This document shows positions 47,244 through 57,876 of a stretch of DNA of 64,000 bases, piece after piece (the first letter of the stretch is position 1; the number at the start of each line of letters is the position of its first letter). The translations under genes and the position numbers were made by a program. The stretch spans positions 1,008,001 through 1,072,000 of the forward strand of contig NZ_CP162137.1 of the NCBI RefSeq assembly GCF_040833995.1, read 5' to 3'. The notes under the pieces were generated by a model. It did not search any database. It was given only the letters and a program-made list of their open reading frames with translations, and was not told the DNA's origin. Origin of the DNA: Leptospira sp. WS58.C1 (lineage in GTDB: Bacteria > Spirochaetota > Leptospiria > Leptospirales > Leptospiraceae).

Positions 47244-48328
47244 TTCTTCTTAGTCGAATCCACTAAATCGTAGAATTTCTGGAACAAATACCTACTATCA
47301 TTCGGACCGGGAGAACTTTCCGGATGGTATTGGACCGAAAGAAGAGGATATCCCGATTTCAAAATACCTTCTACGGTGTCATCGTTCAGATTGATAAAGG
47401 AAATCGGCTCTTTTTCGCTGGAATCGGCAACCACGGCAAAGCCATGGTTCTGGGAAGTGATCTCCACTTTACCGGTCTCCAAACTTTTGACAGGTTGGTT
47501 TCCGCCTCTATGACCGAATTTCATTTTTTCGGTCTTCTTGCCTAGGGTCAGACCTATGATCTGATGACCTAAACAAATCCCGAAAAGAGGATAATTATTA
47601 TCTAATATAGCTTTCGTGGAATCGATCGCGTAAGTGCAGGCTGCCGGATCTCCCGGACCGTTTGAAAGGAAGAATGCATCCACGCCGTCTTTCATAATTT
47701 CAGAAGCGGGAGTTTGCGCAGGATAAACGGAAACCGCAAAACCGGCCGCATCCAAGAGTCGAAGAATATTCGTCTTCACACCGTAATCATAAACGGCGAG
47801 TTTGTATTTTTTTCCAGCACTCGATCCGAACTCATATTTTTTATCGGTTGTGACAACCTTCGCGAGGTCCGCGTCTGCAATCCCCGGGAACTTCTTCACT
47901 TCCGCTAAGAAAGAATCGGAGTATTCATTCGCGACGAAGATCCCACCGTTCGGAGCCCCGTTCGTGCGAATGAAACGAGTTAACTTTCGGGTGTCGATAC
48001 CTTGGATACCGGGGATTTTATATTCTTTTAGAAATTGAGATAATGTCTTTTGGGCCTTGAAGTTGGAAGGACGATCCACATATTCCTTCACGATCATTCC
48101 CGCGGCTTGGATCTTAGCGGATTCCATATTTTCCGGATGGATCCCGTAGTTTCCGATCATCGGGTAGGTGAGAGTTATGATTTGGTTGGTGTAGGAAGGG
48201 TCGGTCAGGATTTCCTGGTAACCCGCCATGGAAGTATTAAAGACGATTTCCCCGACGGACTGGGTTTCGTAGCCGAAGGATTCGCCTTCGTATACGTCCC
48301 CGTTTTCTAAAACCAAGAACGCTTTCAT
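47240..48328 (-). CDS. carA: Carbamoyl-phosphate synthase small subunit
   Basis: A 362-residue glutaminase subunit from the ATG at 48328, where [19 protein letters not shown] matches the usual start; the open frame reaches 48373. The N-terminal CPSase_sm_chain domain has [17 protein letters not shown]. The class I amidotransferase domain has the nucleophile Cys in [13 protein letters not shown] and the His-Glu pair in [14 protein letters not shown]. It supplies ammonia to CarB for arginine and pyrimidine synthesis. carB is not in this window. It runs toward the SRPBCC gene. Confidence 0.97.
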   Translation of the reverse strand: MKAFLVLENGDVYEGESFGYETQSVGEIVFNTSMAGYQEILTDPSYTNQIITLTYPMIGNYGIHPENMESAKIQAAGMIVKEYVDRPSNFKAQKTLSQFLKEYKIPGIQGIDTRKLTRFIRTNGAPNGGIFVANEYSDSFLAEVKKFPGIADADLAKVVTTDKKYEFGSSAGKKYKLAVYDYGVKTNILRLLDAAGFAVSVYPAQTPASEIMKDGVDAFFLSNGPGDPAACTYAIDSTKAILDNNYPLFGICLGHQIIGLTLGKKTEKMKFGHRGGNQPVKSLETGKVEITSQNHGFAVVADSSEKEPISFINLNDDTVEGILKSGYPLLSVQYHPESSPGPNDSRYLFQKFYDLVDSTKKK

Positions 48329-48415
48329 TAAGGACAGGCTTTCGCACCGAAGGCAAGGGTCAAGTGGAATCACCCAGAATTTTGCAGGAACTCCAACAAG
48401 GCGTCAGGGGAAAAA

Positions 48416-48739
48416 TTTGGGCGGCTCACTCGCTACCGCTCGGACCGCGCTGCTTCGATTTCGCGCATTCGCGCTCATCCGGGCCTTGCCCGGACTAAAG
48501 ATCTGCGCATCGCTGCCGCAGGGGATTCGGACCAAGCCGTAAAGATGAGTCGTATGTTTCAATCTCTGTGTGCTCCGTGTCTCTGTGGGAAATTTTCCAA
48601 TTTTTTTGTTCGCACGGAGGACACAAAGATCACAGAGATTTTTCCGCGGCAAGGATGCGAAGGGGAAGTTCGAAGAACCGAAGCGTTAGCGTAGCCCGAA
48701 GCAGCCTGGTTCTCGCGAAGCGAGAAGCCGCCCCCAAAA
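48416..48739. repeat. MITE-like inverted-repeat element, family R (copy R2)
   Basis: About 320 bp. The left end TTTGGGCGGCTCACTCGC..GCTCGGACCGCGCTGCTTCG and right end CGAAGCAGCCTGG..GCGAAGCGAGAAGCCGCCCCCAAAA are imperfect inverse copies. The left about 105 bp nearly equals fragment R3 at 1172-1284 reversed; the right part (GAACCGAAGCG.TAGCGTAGCCCG) matches the right part of R1. A family E repeat sits in its middle. No transposase is present. Confidence 0.72.
48561..48642. repeat. Dispersed inverted repeat, family E (copy E2), inside R2
   Basis: AATCTCTGTGTGCTCCGTGTC on the left and the inverse-type GACACAAAGATCACAGAGATT on the right, with TTCGCACGGAG in between. It matches the ends of copies at 5488 and 50931, and its position inside R2 suggests nesting or a composite element. 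Confidence 0.65.
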
Positions 48740-48765
48740 CTCGAACGTCAAAAATTCTTTCTATA

Positions 48766-48903
48766 TGTAGGAGCTCCTACAGAGTTTCTAAAACCGCCCC
48801 CGCCCTGCATTGGGTGGGGGGAGTGGCTCGTGGGAGAGCGCTTACGCGCCTACCACAAATTCCCCATTTCGTCAACACGCTCCTTCATGTTGGAATTCCT
48901 ACA
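48766..48903 (+). repeat. Dispersed repeat, family T (copy B)
   Basis: Starts at the palindrome TGTAGGAGCTCCTACA, has the same CCGCCCCCGCCC..GGGTGGGG and GGCTCGTGGGAGAGCGCTTAC blocks as 46086-46237, and ends at TGTTGGAATTCCTACA. It lies just upstream of thrS. Together with R2 it fills the 622-nt gap between carA and thrS. Confidence 0.72.
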
Positions 48904-48950
48904 TACTGACCTCCCTAAGACGCTTGCGAAAAAAACCGTGTATCGACGGA

Positions 48951-50924
48951 ATGGAAGCAGGGGTAGCTGTGTCAGTTCAAAATCAGTCAGTCAAATTTAT
49001 CTTACCGGACGGAAGCTCCAAAGAAGTATCCGCCGGTTCATCCTATAAGGATTTTATAGAATCCCAACTTCCGTTCTTAAAGAACAAGGCGTTAGCAGTC
49101 CGCTTAGACGGCACAAACGTTTTGGATTTGAGCCGGACCATTGATTCCACAACCACCCCAAACACCACACCTAAATTGGAAGTTTTGACCTTCCAAGATA
49201 AAGAAGGTTGGGAGACCTTCCAACATTCCGCAGCTCACTTGCTCGGAATGGCGGTCCAGAATTTATACAAAGACGCAAAATTAACCGTGGGTCCGGTCAT
49301 CGAAAACGGACCGGGGTTCTTCTATTACGATATCGATTTTACGGAGACTGTGATCACTCCGGATGATTTTCCAAAGATCGAAGCGGAGATGAAGAAGATC
49401 GTGGATGCCGACCACGAAGTTTTCCGCAAAGTTTGGGACAAAAAAGAAGCGATCTCCGTTTTCGAAAAAATGGGAGAGAGCTATAAGATAGAGATCGTGG
49501 GTCAGATCCCTGACGATAAAGTTTCCATCTATGGAATGGGAGAATGGTTCGATCTTTGTAGAGGACCTCATATTCCTCGTTCCGGATTTTTGAAAGCATT
49601 CAAGTTGACCGCACTTTCCGGAGCATATTGGAAAGCGGACAAAAACAACCGAATGCTCACTCGGATTTACGGGATCGCATTTCCAAGTAAAAAGGAATTG
49701 GATGAGTATATCTTCCAGATGGAAGAGGCCAAAAAAAGGGACCACAGAAAGATCGGAAAGGAAATGGATCTATTCTCCTTCCAACCGGAAGCTCCCGGAT
49801 TTCCATTCTGGCATCCGAAAGGGACCACTCTATGGAATGCACTCGCGGATTTTATTCGCAAAGAATGTGCCAAACGTGGATACCAAGAGATCAAAACTCC
49901 TGCCGTACTTTCTTCCGAGTTATGGAGAAGGAGCGGTCACTGGGACAACTTCAACGAGAACATGTATTTTGTTTCTATCGACGAAGAAGAATTCGCGATC
50001 AAACCCATGAACTGTCCCGGTTGTAGCCTGATCTACAAACACCACCTTCATTCTTATAAGGAACTTCCTCTTCGATTCGCGGAATTAGGAAGTGTTCACC
50101 GGCACGAATTGCATGGAGTTCTTCATGGATTGTTCCGAGTGAGAGCATTCACTCAGGATGATGCGCATATCTATGCACCTTTGGATTATTTGGAAACGGA
50201 AGTATTGGATATCATCGACTTCACATTTAATGTATATAAGAAGTTCGGATTCCAGGAGTTTAAAACTTATATTGCAACTCGTCCGGAAAAATCACAAGGT
50301 AAGGACGAAGATTGGGAGTTTGCGACCAACGCTCTTAGGCAAGCTTTGGAAAAAAGAAATATTCCATTCTCCATCAAAGAGGGTGAAGGTGCATTCTACG
50401 GACCTAAGATCGAATTTAATATCAAGGATTCTATCGGAAGAATGTGGCAATGCGGAACCGTGCAGATAGACTTCTCCATGCCCGATCGTTTCGAATTGGA
50501 TTATACCGATTCGGACGGAGCCAAAAAAAGACCGGTTATGATCCATAGAGCGATCTACGGATCTTTGGAAAGATTTATAGGGATCTTAATCGAACACTTC
50601 GAAGGAAAATTCCCACTTTGGATCTCTCCGAACCAAGTTCGTGTTCTAACCGTAACCGAAACCGTGCAGGATTACGGATCCGAGATCCTGAAAAAACTGA
50701 TCGATTTGGGTTTTAGAGCGGAAGGCGATTTTCGTAACGAGAAGATCGGGGCCAAGATCCGTGATTCCATCCTCAAAAAGGCAAATTACCTTCTGGTTCT
50801 GGGCCAAAAGGAGAAGGATTCCGAAACTGTTGCGGTCCGAAAACGCGGTAGCGAGGAAACGATTTCTATGTCGTATTCCGAGTTTCAGGCAATTCTCGAA
50901 AAGGAAATCGCAGAGGGTCTGTAA
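48951..50924 (+). CDS. thrS: Threonyl-tRNA synthetase
   Basis: A 657-residue class II synthetase. The ATG at 48951 follows GACGGA; the frame is open back to 48810 through a repeat, which is not coding. GTG at 48969 is an alternative start. TGS domain about 8-70 ([16 protein letters not shown]), editing domain with [12 protein letters not shown] and GFFYYDIDF, and catalytic core with [41 protein letters not shown] and [19 protein letters not shown]. The anticodon domain is at the C-terminus. It charges tRNA-Thr and heads the thrS-infC-rpmI-rplT cluster. Confidence 0.97.
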   Translation: MEAGVAVSVQNQSVKFILPDGSSKEVSAGSSYKDFIESQLPFLKNKALAVRLDGTNVLDLSRTIDSTTTPNTTPKLEVLTFQDKEGWETFQHSAAHLLGMAVQNLYKDAKLTVGPVIENGPGFFYYDIDFTETVITPDDFPKIEAEMKKIVDADHEVFRKVWDKKEAISVFEKMGESYKIEIVGQIPDDKVSIYGMGEWFDLCRGPHIPRSGFLKAFKLTALSGAYWKADKNNRMLTRIYGIAFPSKKELDEYIFQMEEAKKRDHRKIGKEMDLFSFQPEAPGFPFWHPKGTTLWNALADFIRKECAKRGYQEIKTPAVLSSELWRRSGHWDNFNENMYFVSIDEEEFAIKPMNCPGCSLIYKHHLHSYKELPLRFAELGSVHRHELHGVLHGLFRVRAFTQDDAHIYAPLDYLETEVLDIIDFTFNVYKKFGFQEFKTYIATRPEKSQGKDEDWEFATNALRQALEKRNIPFSIKEGEGAFYGPKIEFNIKDSIGRMWQCGTVQIDFSMPDRFELDYTDSDGAKKRPVMIHRAIYGSLERFIGILIEHFEGKFPLWISPNQVRVLTVTETVQDYGSEILKKLIDLGFRAEGDFRNEKIGAKIRDSILKKANYLLVLGQKEKDSETVAVRKRGSEETISMSYSEFQAILEKEIAEGL

Positions 50925-50930
50925 AAAGGG

Positions 50931-51045
50931 TTCGCACAGAGGACACGGAGAACACAGAGGATTGTTTTTACATAAAGTCGCGAAGAGGAACGATTTTAGG
51001 ACCTTTATCCTAACCCCTCCGTGATCTCTCTGAGCTCCGTGCGAA
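50931..51045. repeat. Dispersed inverted repeat, family E (copy E3)
   Basis: TTCGCACAGAGGACACGGAGAAC at the left and GTGATCTCTCTGAGCTCCGTGCGAA at the right, inverse copies around an AT-rich middle. It lies between thrS and infC, 7 nt after the thrS stop, and could fold into a large mRNA hairpin. Confidence 0.72.
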
Positions 51046-51162
51046 ATTATCTTAGGAACTTTGGGTTGAACTAAATTCTACTTGAACAGTCTCCCTATCT
51101 GCGGAGAAAATCGCTTGAAACCCAGCCTATTGGCCAAAAAATTGGAAAAAACCGGAGATTGA

Positions 51163-51708
<546 letters not shown>

Positions 51709-51744
51709 GAAAGAGTTAGAGTCAGGAGTTATCGAGGTAAGGAA

Positions 51745-51948
51745 ATGCCTAAGCTTAAAACAAATAGAGCCGCAGCAAAACGGTTCAAGTTTTCCAAAAA
51801 TAATAAAATAAAACGGAAGAGTATGAACACCCGTCACATTCTTACCAAAAAAGGACCCAAAAGACGTCGTCGTCTGCGAGGAATGACCTTGGTAGTGGAT
51901 GCGGATTGGAAAGCAATCGTTAGACTCATGCCTTACGGAGTTCGATAA
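51745..51948 (+). CDS. rpmI: 50S ribosomal protein L35
   Basis: A 67-residue, very basic protein with the L35 pattern [17 protein letters not shown], then [17 protein letters not shown]. It overlaps rplT in TAATG. It belongs to the infC-rpmI-rplT operon; GAGG lies upstream. Confidence 0.96.
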   Translation: MPKLKTNRAAAKRFKFSKNNKIKRKSMNTRHILTKKGPKRRRRLRGMTLVVDADWKAIVRLMPYGVR

Positions 51949-52301
51949 TGCCACGCGCAACAAACGGAACCATACACAAGAATCGTCGTAAAAAAATCCT
52001 AAAAACCGCAAAAGGTTTTAGAGGAGCAAGATCCAAACTTTACAGAACCGCAAAATCCGCGGTAATGAAGGCTGGGCAGTGGGCGTATAGAGACAGAAGA
52101 GCAAAAAAACGTGATTTCCGCAAATTGTGGATTATCCGTATCAATGCTGCAGCTCGCGAAGCTGGACTTTCTTATTCTCAGTTCATCCATGGTCTGAAAA
52201 AAGCCAATATTTCCTTGGACAGAAAGGCCCTGGCAGAACTTGCATTTAGCGACAAAGAAACTTTCAACGCCCTCGTTGAAAAAATTAAGGTAGCGGCATA
52301 A
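51948..52301 (+). CDS. rplT: 50S ribosomal protein L20
   Basis: A 117-residue protein. The basic N-terminus ([20 protein letters not shown]) and the globular part ([20 protein letters not shown]) are typical of L20, which is needed early in 50S assembly and in many bacteria represses this operon by binding its mRNA. Translation is coupled to rpmI. A strong terminator follows 48 nt later. Confidence 0.97.
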   Translation: MPRATNGTIHKNRRKKILKTAKGFRGARSKLYRTAKSAVMKAGQWAYRDRRAKKRDFRKLWIIRINAAAREAGLSYSQFIHGLKKANISLDRKALAELAFSDKETFNALVEKIKVAA

Positions 52302-52349
52302 TCATATTGCCCTAACGGAGGTTCGGTTTTCGGACCTTCTTTGCCTGAA

Positions 52350-52380
52350 AAAGCCCGTAATTCTACGGGCTTTCTTCGTT
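52350..52380 (+). terminator. Rho-independent terminator after rplT
   Basis: AAAGCCCGTA (52350-52359), ATTC loop, TACGGGCTTT (52364-52373), then a T-rich tail. Confidence 0.92.
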
Positions 52381-52458
52381 TTTAGAAAAAAAGGTTTTTC
52401 TCTTTTTCAGAAAGATGAAAAATGGGATGGATTTTGCCGATGCGTAAAGTCTGAAATA

Positions 52459-52480
52459 TTTAGACGAAATTTCGCTCTAA
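52459..52480. promoter_or_regulatory. Near-palindrome upstream of the ZapB-like gene
   Basis: TTTAGA, CGAAATTTCG, one extra C, then TCTAA: a nearly perfect palindrome centred on AAATTT, about 55 nt before the ATG at 52533 and upstream of an AT-rich -10-like tract (TATTTTTATAAAAT). It could be an operator for a dimeric regulator. Confidence 0.4.
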
Positions 52481-52532
52481 GTGTATTTTTATAAAATAAA
52501 CCACTCCAATAAAGGAGAACGAGGTTCGCACT

Positions 52533-53213
<681 letters not shown>

Positions 53214-53218
53214 TTTTT

Positions 53219-53518
53219 ATGAGTGAAAGAGTCAAAGCTCGTATCCTGGGCGAAGACTATACCATAGTAGGCGATACCGATCCGGAGTATATCCAAAGGC
53301 TCGCCGAATTGGTGGATCGAAAAGTCCGAGAGTTACAATTAGGGATGCCTAACGCGCCTAAATTGAAACTGGCAGTTCTCGCAGCTTTAAACTTCGCAGA
53401 CGAATTGGAACAATCCAAAAATCAAACTGGTGACGCCGGACCTTCTTCTCCCGAAGCGGAAGAAAAGACCAAAAAATTGATCACTCTTTTGGAAGAAGGT
53501 TTGATCGGAGATCTTTGA
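53219..53518 (+). CDS. zapA: Cell division protein ZapA
   Basis: A 99-residue protein. The N-terminal globular part has VKARILGEDYTIVGDTDPEY, then IQRLAELVDRKVREL and the helix KLAVLAALNFADELEQ; a short helical C-terminus follows. ZapA crosslinks FtsZ filaments. Its pairing with a ZapB-like coiled coil and a 5-formyl-THF cyclo-ligase resembles the zapA-fau order of many proteobacteria. Confidence 0.88.
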   Translation: MSERVKARILGEDYTIVGDTDPEYIQRLAELVDRKVRELQLGMPNAPKLKLAVLAALNFADELEQSKNQTGDAGPSSPEAEEKTKKLITLLEEGLIGDL

Positions 53519-53519
53519 T

Positions 53520-54107
53520 TTGGTTTCTAAATCGGAAGCCAGAAAAAAAATGAAATCCCTTCTCTTGGGAGTTCCTTCCAGGAAAGAAAAAGAAGAAAGA
53601 ATCCGCTACAATCTTCTGGAATTTCTGAGACATAGCTCATCTTCTTCTCACCTAAAGATCATCTCCTATATTGCGGACGATTTTGAAATTTCTCCCTTTC
53701 TACCGTTAAGCCCTTCTTTGCAGATGGGAAGTTTCGTTTTGGACATATTTTTTCCAAAAGTAACTCATTCAGGATTGGAATTTAAGTCCGGGATCGGATT
53801 TTCCAAAGGTGCTTTCGGTATTTTGGAGCCGACTGGAGAAGATATCTTACAGCCTAAGGATGCAGACTGGATACTCGTTCCCGCCCTGGGCTGGAATGGG
53901 GAGGGGGCAAGGCTCGGAAGGGGGAAGGGTTTTTACGATCGTTCTCTAGAGGATATCCTTTCCGAAAAAATGATTGGCCTTTCTTTTGAGGACCTATACC
54001 CTTGCGATTTTTCCGCAGAACCCCATGATCTGAAAGCAGGTACAGTGATTACGGAGAAAAAAAACCATTGCTTTCCCGGAAAAATGGGGGAAAAATCAGT
54101 CGGATAA
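53520..54107 (+). CDS. 5-formyltetrahydrofolate cyclo-ligase
   Basis: A 195-residue 5-FCL (fau/ygfA family). The N-terminus has the basic helix EARKKMKSLLLGVPSRKEKE. The ATP and folate site shows LGRGKGFYDRSLEDI (a GxGxGYYD variant with Phe) and, before it, DWILVPALGWNGEGARL. It converts 5-formyl-THF to 5,10-methenyl-THF. The start is TTG at 53520, 1 nt after the zapA stop. In proteobacteria the 6S RNA gene often lies between zapA and fau; there is no room for it here. Confidence 0.9.
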   Translation: MVSKSEARKKMKSLLLGVPSRKEKEERIRYNLLEFLRHSSSSSHLKIISYIADDFEISPFLPLSPSLQMGSFVLDIFFPKVTHSGLEFKSGIGFSKGAFGILEPTGEDILQPKDADWILVPALGWNGEGARLGRGKGFYDRSLEDILSEKMIGLSFEDLYPCDFSAEPHDLKAGTVITEKKNHCFPGKMGEKSVG

Positions 54108-54212
54108 TTCGATGAGGAGTTTCTTTTTCGGGGGGCTCCATGTCGACAATGTACTAAGCCGGAAACTTGGGCCCAAGGTTTCCGTCCTGAAAGAGTAAGC
54201 GGCGGAGAACCG
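54108..54212 (+). other. 105-nt leader of cheW with a palindromic hairpin
   Basis: CGGAAAC (54160-54166) pairs with GTTTCCG (54178-54184), and the middle TTGGGCCCAA is itself a palindrome. No T-run follows, so it is not a standard terminator. Flanks are GC-rich (GGGGGGCTCC at about 54130; GCGGCGGAG before the start). It could be a cheW leader structure or part of a small RNA; I cannot match it to a known riboswitch. Confidence 0.4.
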
Positions 54213-54707
54213 GTGAAAACCATAGATAAAAATAACCACACGGAACAAAACCAAGAAGAAAGAGACCTGGAATCGCTCCAGGAATTTCTTACATTCGAAG
54301 TGGATAAGGAAATTTTCGGGATCGATATTCTTTATATCCACGAGATCCTAAAACCGGTACCTATCACTCGAATCCCGAACGTGGAAGGTTTTATACTTGG
54401 AGTGATCAACTTAAGAGGCGAGATCATTCCGATCATGGATCTAAAGGAACTTTTTGGATTAGGTTTTTGTGATATTCTTCCTTCCACTAGGATTATAGTA
54501 GTTGTTAGCGGCGAAAAAAGGGCAGGGCTCCTAGTCGATTCCGTGAAACAAGTGGTTAAGATCCGAAAAGATAAGGTCAGTCAAGCGGACGAAGACCTGA
54601 GCGTAAATTATAGCGAACTTATAGAATCCGTTAGCCAGTTTGAAGAATCTCTGATCCTGAACTTGAATTTATCCAAGGTAATGGATTATGCGGCGGAGGA
54701 AGCGTAA
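54213..54707 (+). CDS. cheW: Chemotaxis coupling protein CheW
   Basis: A 164-residue CheW domain: FLTFEVDKEIFGIDILYIHE, RIPNVEGFILGVINLRGEII (the family core), TRIIVVVSGEKRAGLLVDSV. It couples receptors to CheA in signalling arrays. The start is GTG at 54213 after GGCGGAG. The C-terminus ends in an acidic helix. The cheA ATG follows directly after its stop, with zero gap. Confidence 0.96.
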   Translation: MKTIDKNNHTEQNQEERDLESLQEFLTFEVDKEIFGIDILYIHEILKPVPITRIPNVEGFILGVINLRGEIIPIMDLKELFGLGFCDILPSTRIIVVVSGEKRAGLLVDSVKQVVKIRKDKVSQADEDLSVNYSELIESVSQFEESLILNLNLSKVMDYAAEEA

Positions 54708-57700
54708 ATGGCAGGAGTACTCGGCGAATACACGGAACTCTTTTTGGAAGAATCCGAAGACCAGATAGAAGAGCTGAATGCGAACCTTTTAAAACTGGAA
54801 AAGGACCAGTCCAATCCTCAGACCATCAATGATATCTTCCGTGCGGCTCACTCTTTAAAAAGTTCGGCCGCATTCGTCGGATTGTACAATCTTTCCGACC
54901 TTGCTCATAAAATGGAGAATCTTCTCCAAAGTATTCGAGATGGAAAACTTGTAGTCAACCTTTCTCTAGTAAATCTACTCTTTCAATGTTTCGATCTGAT
55001 CAAAAACGTGATCGTGAATGTTGCAGCCGGCAAAAAAGTGGATACTCCGTATACGGATATGATCCAAAGACTGGAAGCATACGAAAAAAATCCGGATGTC
55101 GCACCCGCTCCTAGCTCTTCCGGAAGATCCGTTTCGAAGTCGGTTACTCCGGTTGCTAAACATGAGGAACTTAACGCGAATGGGATAGAATTGGATGCCG
55201 ACGACCAAAAAGAATTGGAAGAGATCCTTCGCAACGGTTCAGGAAAACCCTGGCTCTTAAAAGTGGGACTCAAAAAAGATTCCCCAATGAAGGGTCTACG
55301 TTATACTCTCATTGTGCAGAACCTGAAAAATTTAGGCCAAGTATTCCGTACCAAACCGAGCGGGGAAGAATTGGAGAATGGGACCGAAGCCCCGTATCTT
55401 TCCATCCTGATCGTAAGTTCCGAATCCCAAGAAGAACTGACCAAAGCTGCCAACGTGGATATGGTGGAAAACCTGATGATCCAAGAATTTAAACTCAGCG
55501 GTTATTCCGAATCGGGAGTTCCTTCTTCCTACCAACTGGATGAGGAAGAGAGAAGCAACGAGGCGAAAGTTACTTTAAAAAGTATTAAAGTATCTTCCGA
55601 TAAACTGGATCAGCTCATGAATAATGTGGGCGAGCTTGTGATCACAAATTCCGGCTTTCAGAAAATTTACGACGATCTTCTCCGCACATTCGGGGACGAT
55701 CAGTTATTCAACGAACTCAAAGGCCGCATCGATCTTATCAATCGTATCTCCAAGGAACTCCAGTCCGGGATCATGAATATCCGGATGGTGCCTATCTCCA
55801 CCGTCTTCCGTCGATTCTCTCGTTTAGTTAGAGACCTTTCTTTAGAAACGGGAAAAACAGTCGATCTAGTCTTGAACGGAGAGTCCACCGAGCTGGACAA
55901 AAAAGTGATCGATGCTTTAGGAGAGCCTCTTCTTCACTTGATCAGAAACTCTGTGGATCACGGTATCGAATCGCCTGAAGAAAGAAAAAGGTTAGGCAAA
56001 CCTGAGATCGGGATCGTCGAGCTAAACGCTTACCAAGGCGGAAGTAATATTATGGTAGAGATCCGTGACGATGGTCGCGGTTTGGATGTGGAAAAGATCC
56101 GTAAAAAAGCGATAGAGAAAGGACTCGTTTCCGAGACCGACGCACTCGCATTAGAAGAAAGTGATATTTATCAATTCATCTTCGCTCCCGGTTTTTCCAC
56201 TGCCGACAAGATCACCGATATCTCCGGTCGCGGCGTAGGTATGAACGTGGTCAATAACCTGATCCAGGAATTCAAAGGTAAAATTCTCATCCAATCCCAG
56301 AAAGGATCCGGAACCTCTTTCGTTCTCTCTTTCCCTCAGGCGCTTGCGATCATTCCTTCTATCCTGATCGTAATGGAAGAAGAAGTATACGCTTTCCCTC
56401 TCTCGGAAGTGAACGAGACCATCAAGGTAAACAACGAACAGATAACCACTCTGGAAGGAAACGAGATCATCAACTTGAGAGGAGAAGTTCTTCCGATCTA
56501 CAGATTGAATCGTATTTTGGGCCTTCAGGATAAAACGGACAGGGAGGAATTCCCAGTCGTTATCGTTCAATACAAGGGCCGTAAATTAGGCTTCATGGTC
56601 GACGAGCTGGTTGGAAAACACGAGACTGTCATCAAGTCCTTGGAGAAAAACTTCAAAAATATCAAGGGACTCACCGGAGCTTCCATCATGGGAGATGGAA
56701 CCATTATTATGGTCCTAGATATTCCCGGTCTTGTGGAATTTGCCGCGGAATTGGAAGAGAATGCAAGATACATAAATTATCATCTGGAAACGATGAAACG
56801 TATCAGCACGATCCGCACCATCGAAACGGAAGAAGAGAAATATATCCAAAAAACTTCCAACCCTACGAACGTTTATAATCATAAACTTCACGAGATCACC
56901 ACGCGAGAAAGGGAACGTCGCAAGAAAAGCGAACGTAAAAAATCGGATGAATCCAAAAAGGTGATCGTAGCAAAAGAAGAACTCGAAAGGGAAATTTCTT
57001 CCGCTCCGATCAAGTCCAGTATGGAGATCCGACCTTCGGAGGACAAATTGATCAGTTCGTCGGATAGTCCCTCCGAACTTTCTTCCAACACCGCGGTTCT
57101 GGAAAGACCTGCCGCTAAAAAAGAAGGAATGGAAGAAGCATATAGATCGCATATCAACGAATTGATCTCCGATTCTCCGGTTTCCGACGAAGAGAGAAAA
57201 AGAGCCGATCAAATAATAGAAGGTTTTTTAGAACAGAAAAAACAGAGAATGATGGCTGTATCTCACTCTAAGGAATTTACCGGAAACCTGAGCAAAGAAC
57301 AGATCAAGAAAATTGAATCCGTGGTAAACACCGGTATGATGAATGCCGGTATGGTACTTTCTCAAATCCTGAACAGGAATGTGGATCTGTTTATTCCTGA
57401 AATTATCATGAATGACAAGGAAGGTTTGGCTTCCGAGATCCGTTTCTCTGACGATAAATTCTACGGTATGAAAGTCAAAATGACCGGAGACCTGAATGGA
57501 AACATGCTGATGATGTTCTCCAGAGAGAACGCCAAAAATTTGGCCAGAGAACTTTTGGATTCCGCCGCAAGCGGAGATACTTTGGACGAAGATACGAAAA
57601 GTGTACTATCCGAGATCGCAAATATAGTTTGTGCTTCCGTTTTGAACTCCATTTCCAACAAGGCGAAGGTGAGCGTGATGCCGGCTGTCCCTGAACTTGT

Positions 57701-57860
57701 GGAAGGAACCTTCCTGGAAGTTTTGGATGTAGTAAAACCGGAAAGAACTAAGTTCTTAAGTATGCTCACCGAATTTAATCATGAGGGAAACAACCTGTTA
57801 GGAGTACTTTTATTCCTGCCGGATTTCGACGAACTCATGGATTTACTTCCGAAATTTTAA
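54708..57860 (+). CDS. cheA: Chemotaxis histidine kinase CheA fused to a CheC-like phosphatase domain
   Basis: A 1050-residue protein. P1 has IFRAAHSLKSSAAFVG with phospho-acceptor His48. A P2-like CheY-binding domain covers about 160-275. P3 dimerisation is at about 285-350 (SSDKLDQLMNNVGELVI). The P4 kinase has HLIRNSVDHGIESPEER, DDGRGLD and DISGRGVGMNVV. P5 (CheW-like) spans about 545-690. After a charged linker (about 700-850), residues about 855-1050 match CheC: MMNAGMVLSQILNRNVDLF, then VLSEIANIVCASVLNSI. The second half keeps S-x3-E-x2-N-x22-P; the first half lacks the Glu. The protein may both phosphorylate and dephosphorylate its partners. Confidence 0.93.
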   Translation: MAGVLGEYTELFLEESEDQIEELNANLLKLEKDQSNPQTINDIFRAAHSLKSSAAFVGLYNLSDLAHKMENLLQSIRDGKLVVNLSLVNLLFQCFDLIKNVIVNVAAGKKVDTPYTDMIQRLEAYEKNPDVAPAPSSSGRSVSKSVTPVAKHEELNANGIELDADDQKELEEILRNGSGKPWLLKVGLKKDSPMKGLRYTLIVQNLKNLGQVFRTKPSGEELENGTEAPYLSILIVSSESQEELTKAANVDMVENLMIQEFKLSGYSESGVPSSYQLDEEERSNEAKVTLKSIKVSSDKLDQLMNNVGELVITNSGFQKIYDDLLRTFGDDQLFNELKGRIDLINRISKELQSGIMNIRMVPISTVFRRFSRLVRDLSLETGKTVDLVLNGESTELDKKVIDALGEPLLHLIRNSVDHGIESPEERKRLGKPEIGIVELNAYQGGSNIMVEIRDDGRGLDVEKIRKKAIEKGLVSETDALALEESDIYQFIFAPGFSTADKITDISGRGVGMNVVNNLIQEFKGKILIQSQKGSGTSFVLSFPQALAIIPSILIVMEEEVYAFPLSEVNETIKVNNEQITTLEGNEIINLRGEVLPIYRLNRILGLQDKTDREEFPVVIVQYKGRKLGFMVDELVGKHETVIKSLEKNFKNIKGLTGASIMGDGTIIMVLDIPGLVEFAAELEENARYINYHLETMKRISTIRTIETEEEKYIQKTSNPTNVYNHKLHEITTRERERRKKSERKKSDESKKVIVAKEELEREISSAPIKSSMEIRPSEDKLISSSDSPSELSSNTAVLERPAAKKEGMEEAYRSHINELISDSPVSDEERKRADQIIEGFLEQKKQRMMAVSHSKEFTGNLSKEQIKKIESVVNTGMMNAGMVLSQILNRNVDLFIPEIIMNDKEGLASEIRFSDDKFYGMKVKMTGDLNGNMLMMFSRENAKNLARELLDSAASGDTLDEDTKSVLSEIANIVCASVLNSISNKAKVSVMPAVPELVEGTFLEVLDVVKPERTKFLSMLTEFNHEGNNLLGVLLFLPDFDELMDLLPKF

Positions 57861-57876
57861 ACACTAGGATTTTGTC

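Noticed and set aside
48810..48950. N-terminal extension of thrS by 47 residues
   Set aside because: The extension is translated from the repeat at 48766-48903, whose related copy at 46086-46237 is not in a gene; the TGS domain begins after 48951.
54108..54212. SRP RNA, tmRNA or c-di-GMP riboswitch in the cheW leader
   Set aside because: None of the diagnostic conserved sequences is present (for example the GGAAGGAAGCAGCC loop of SRP RNA).
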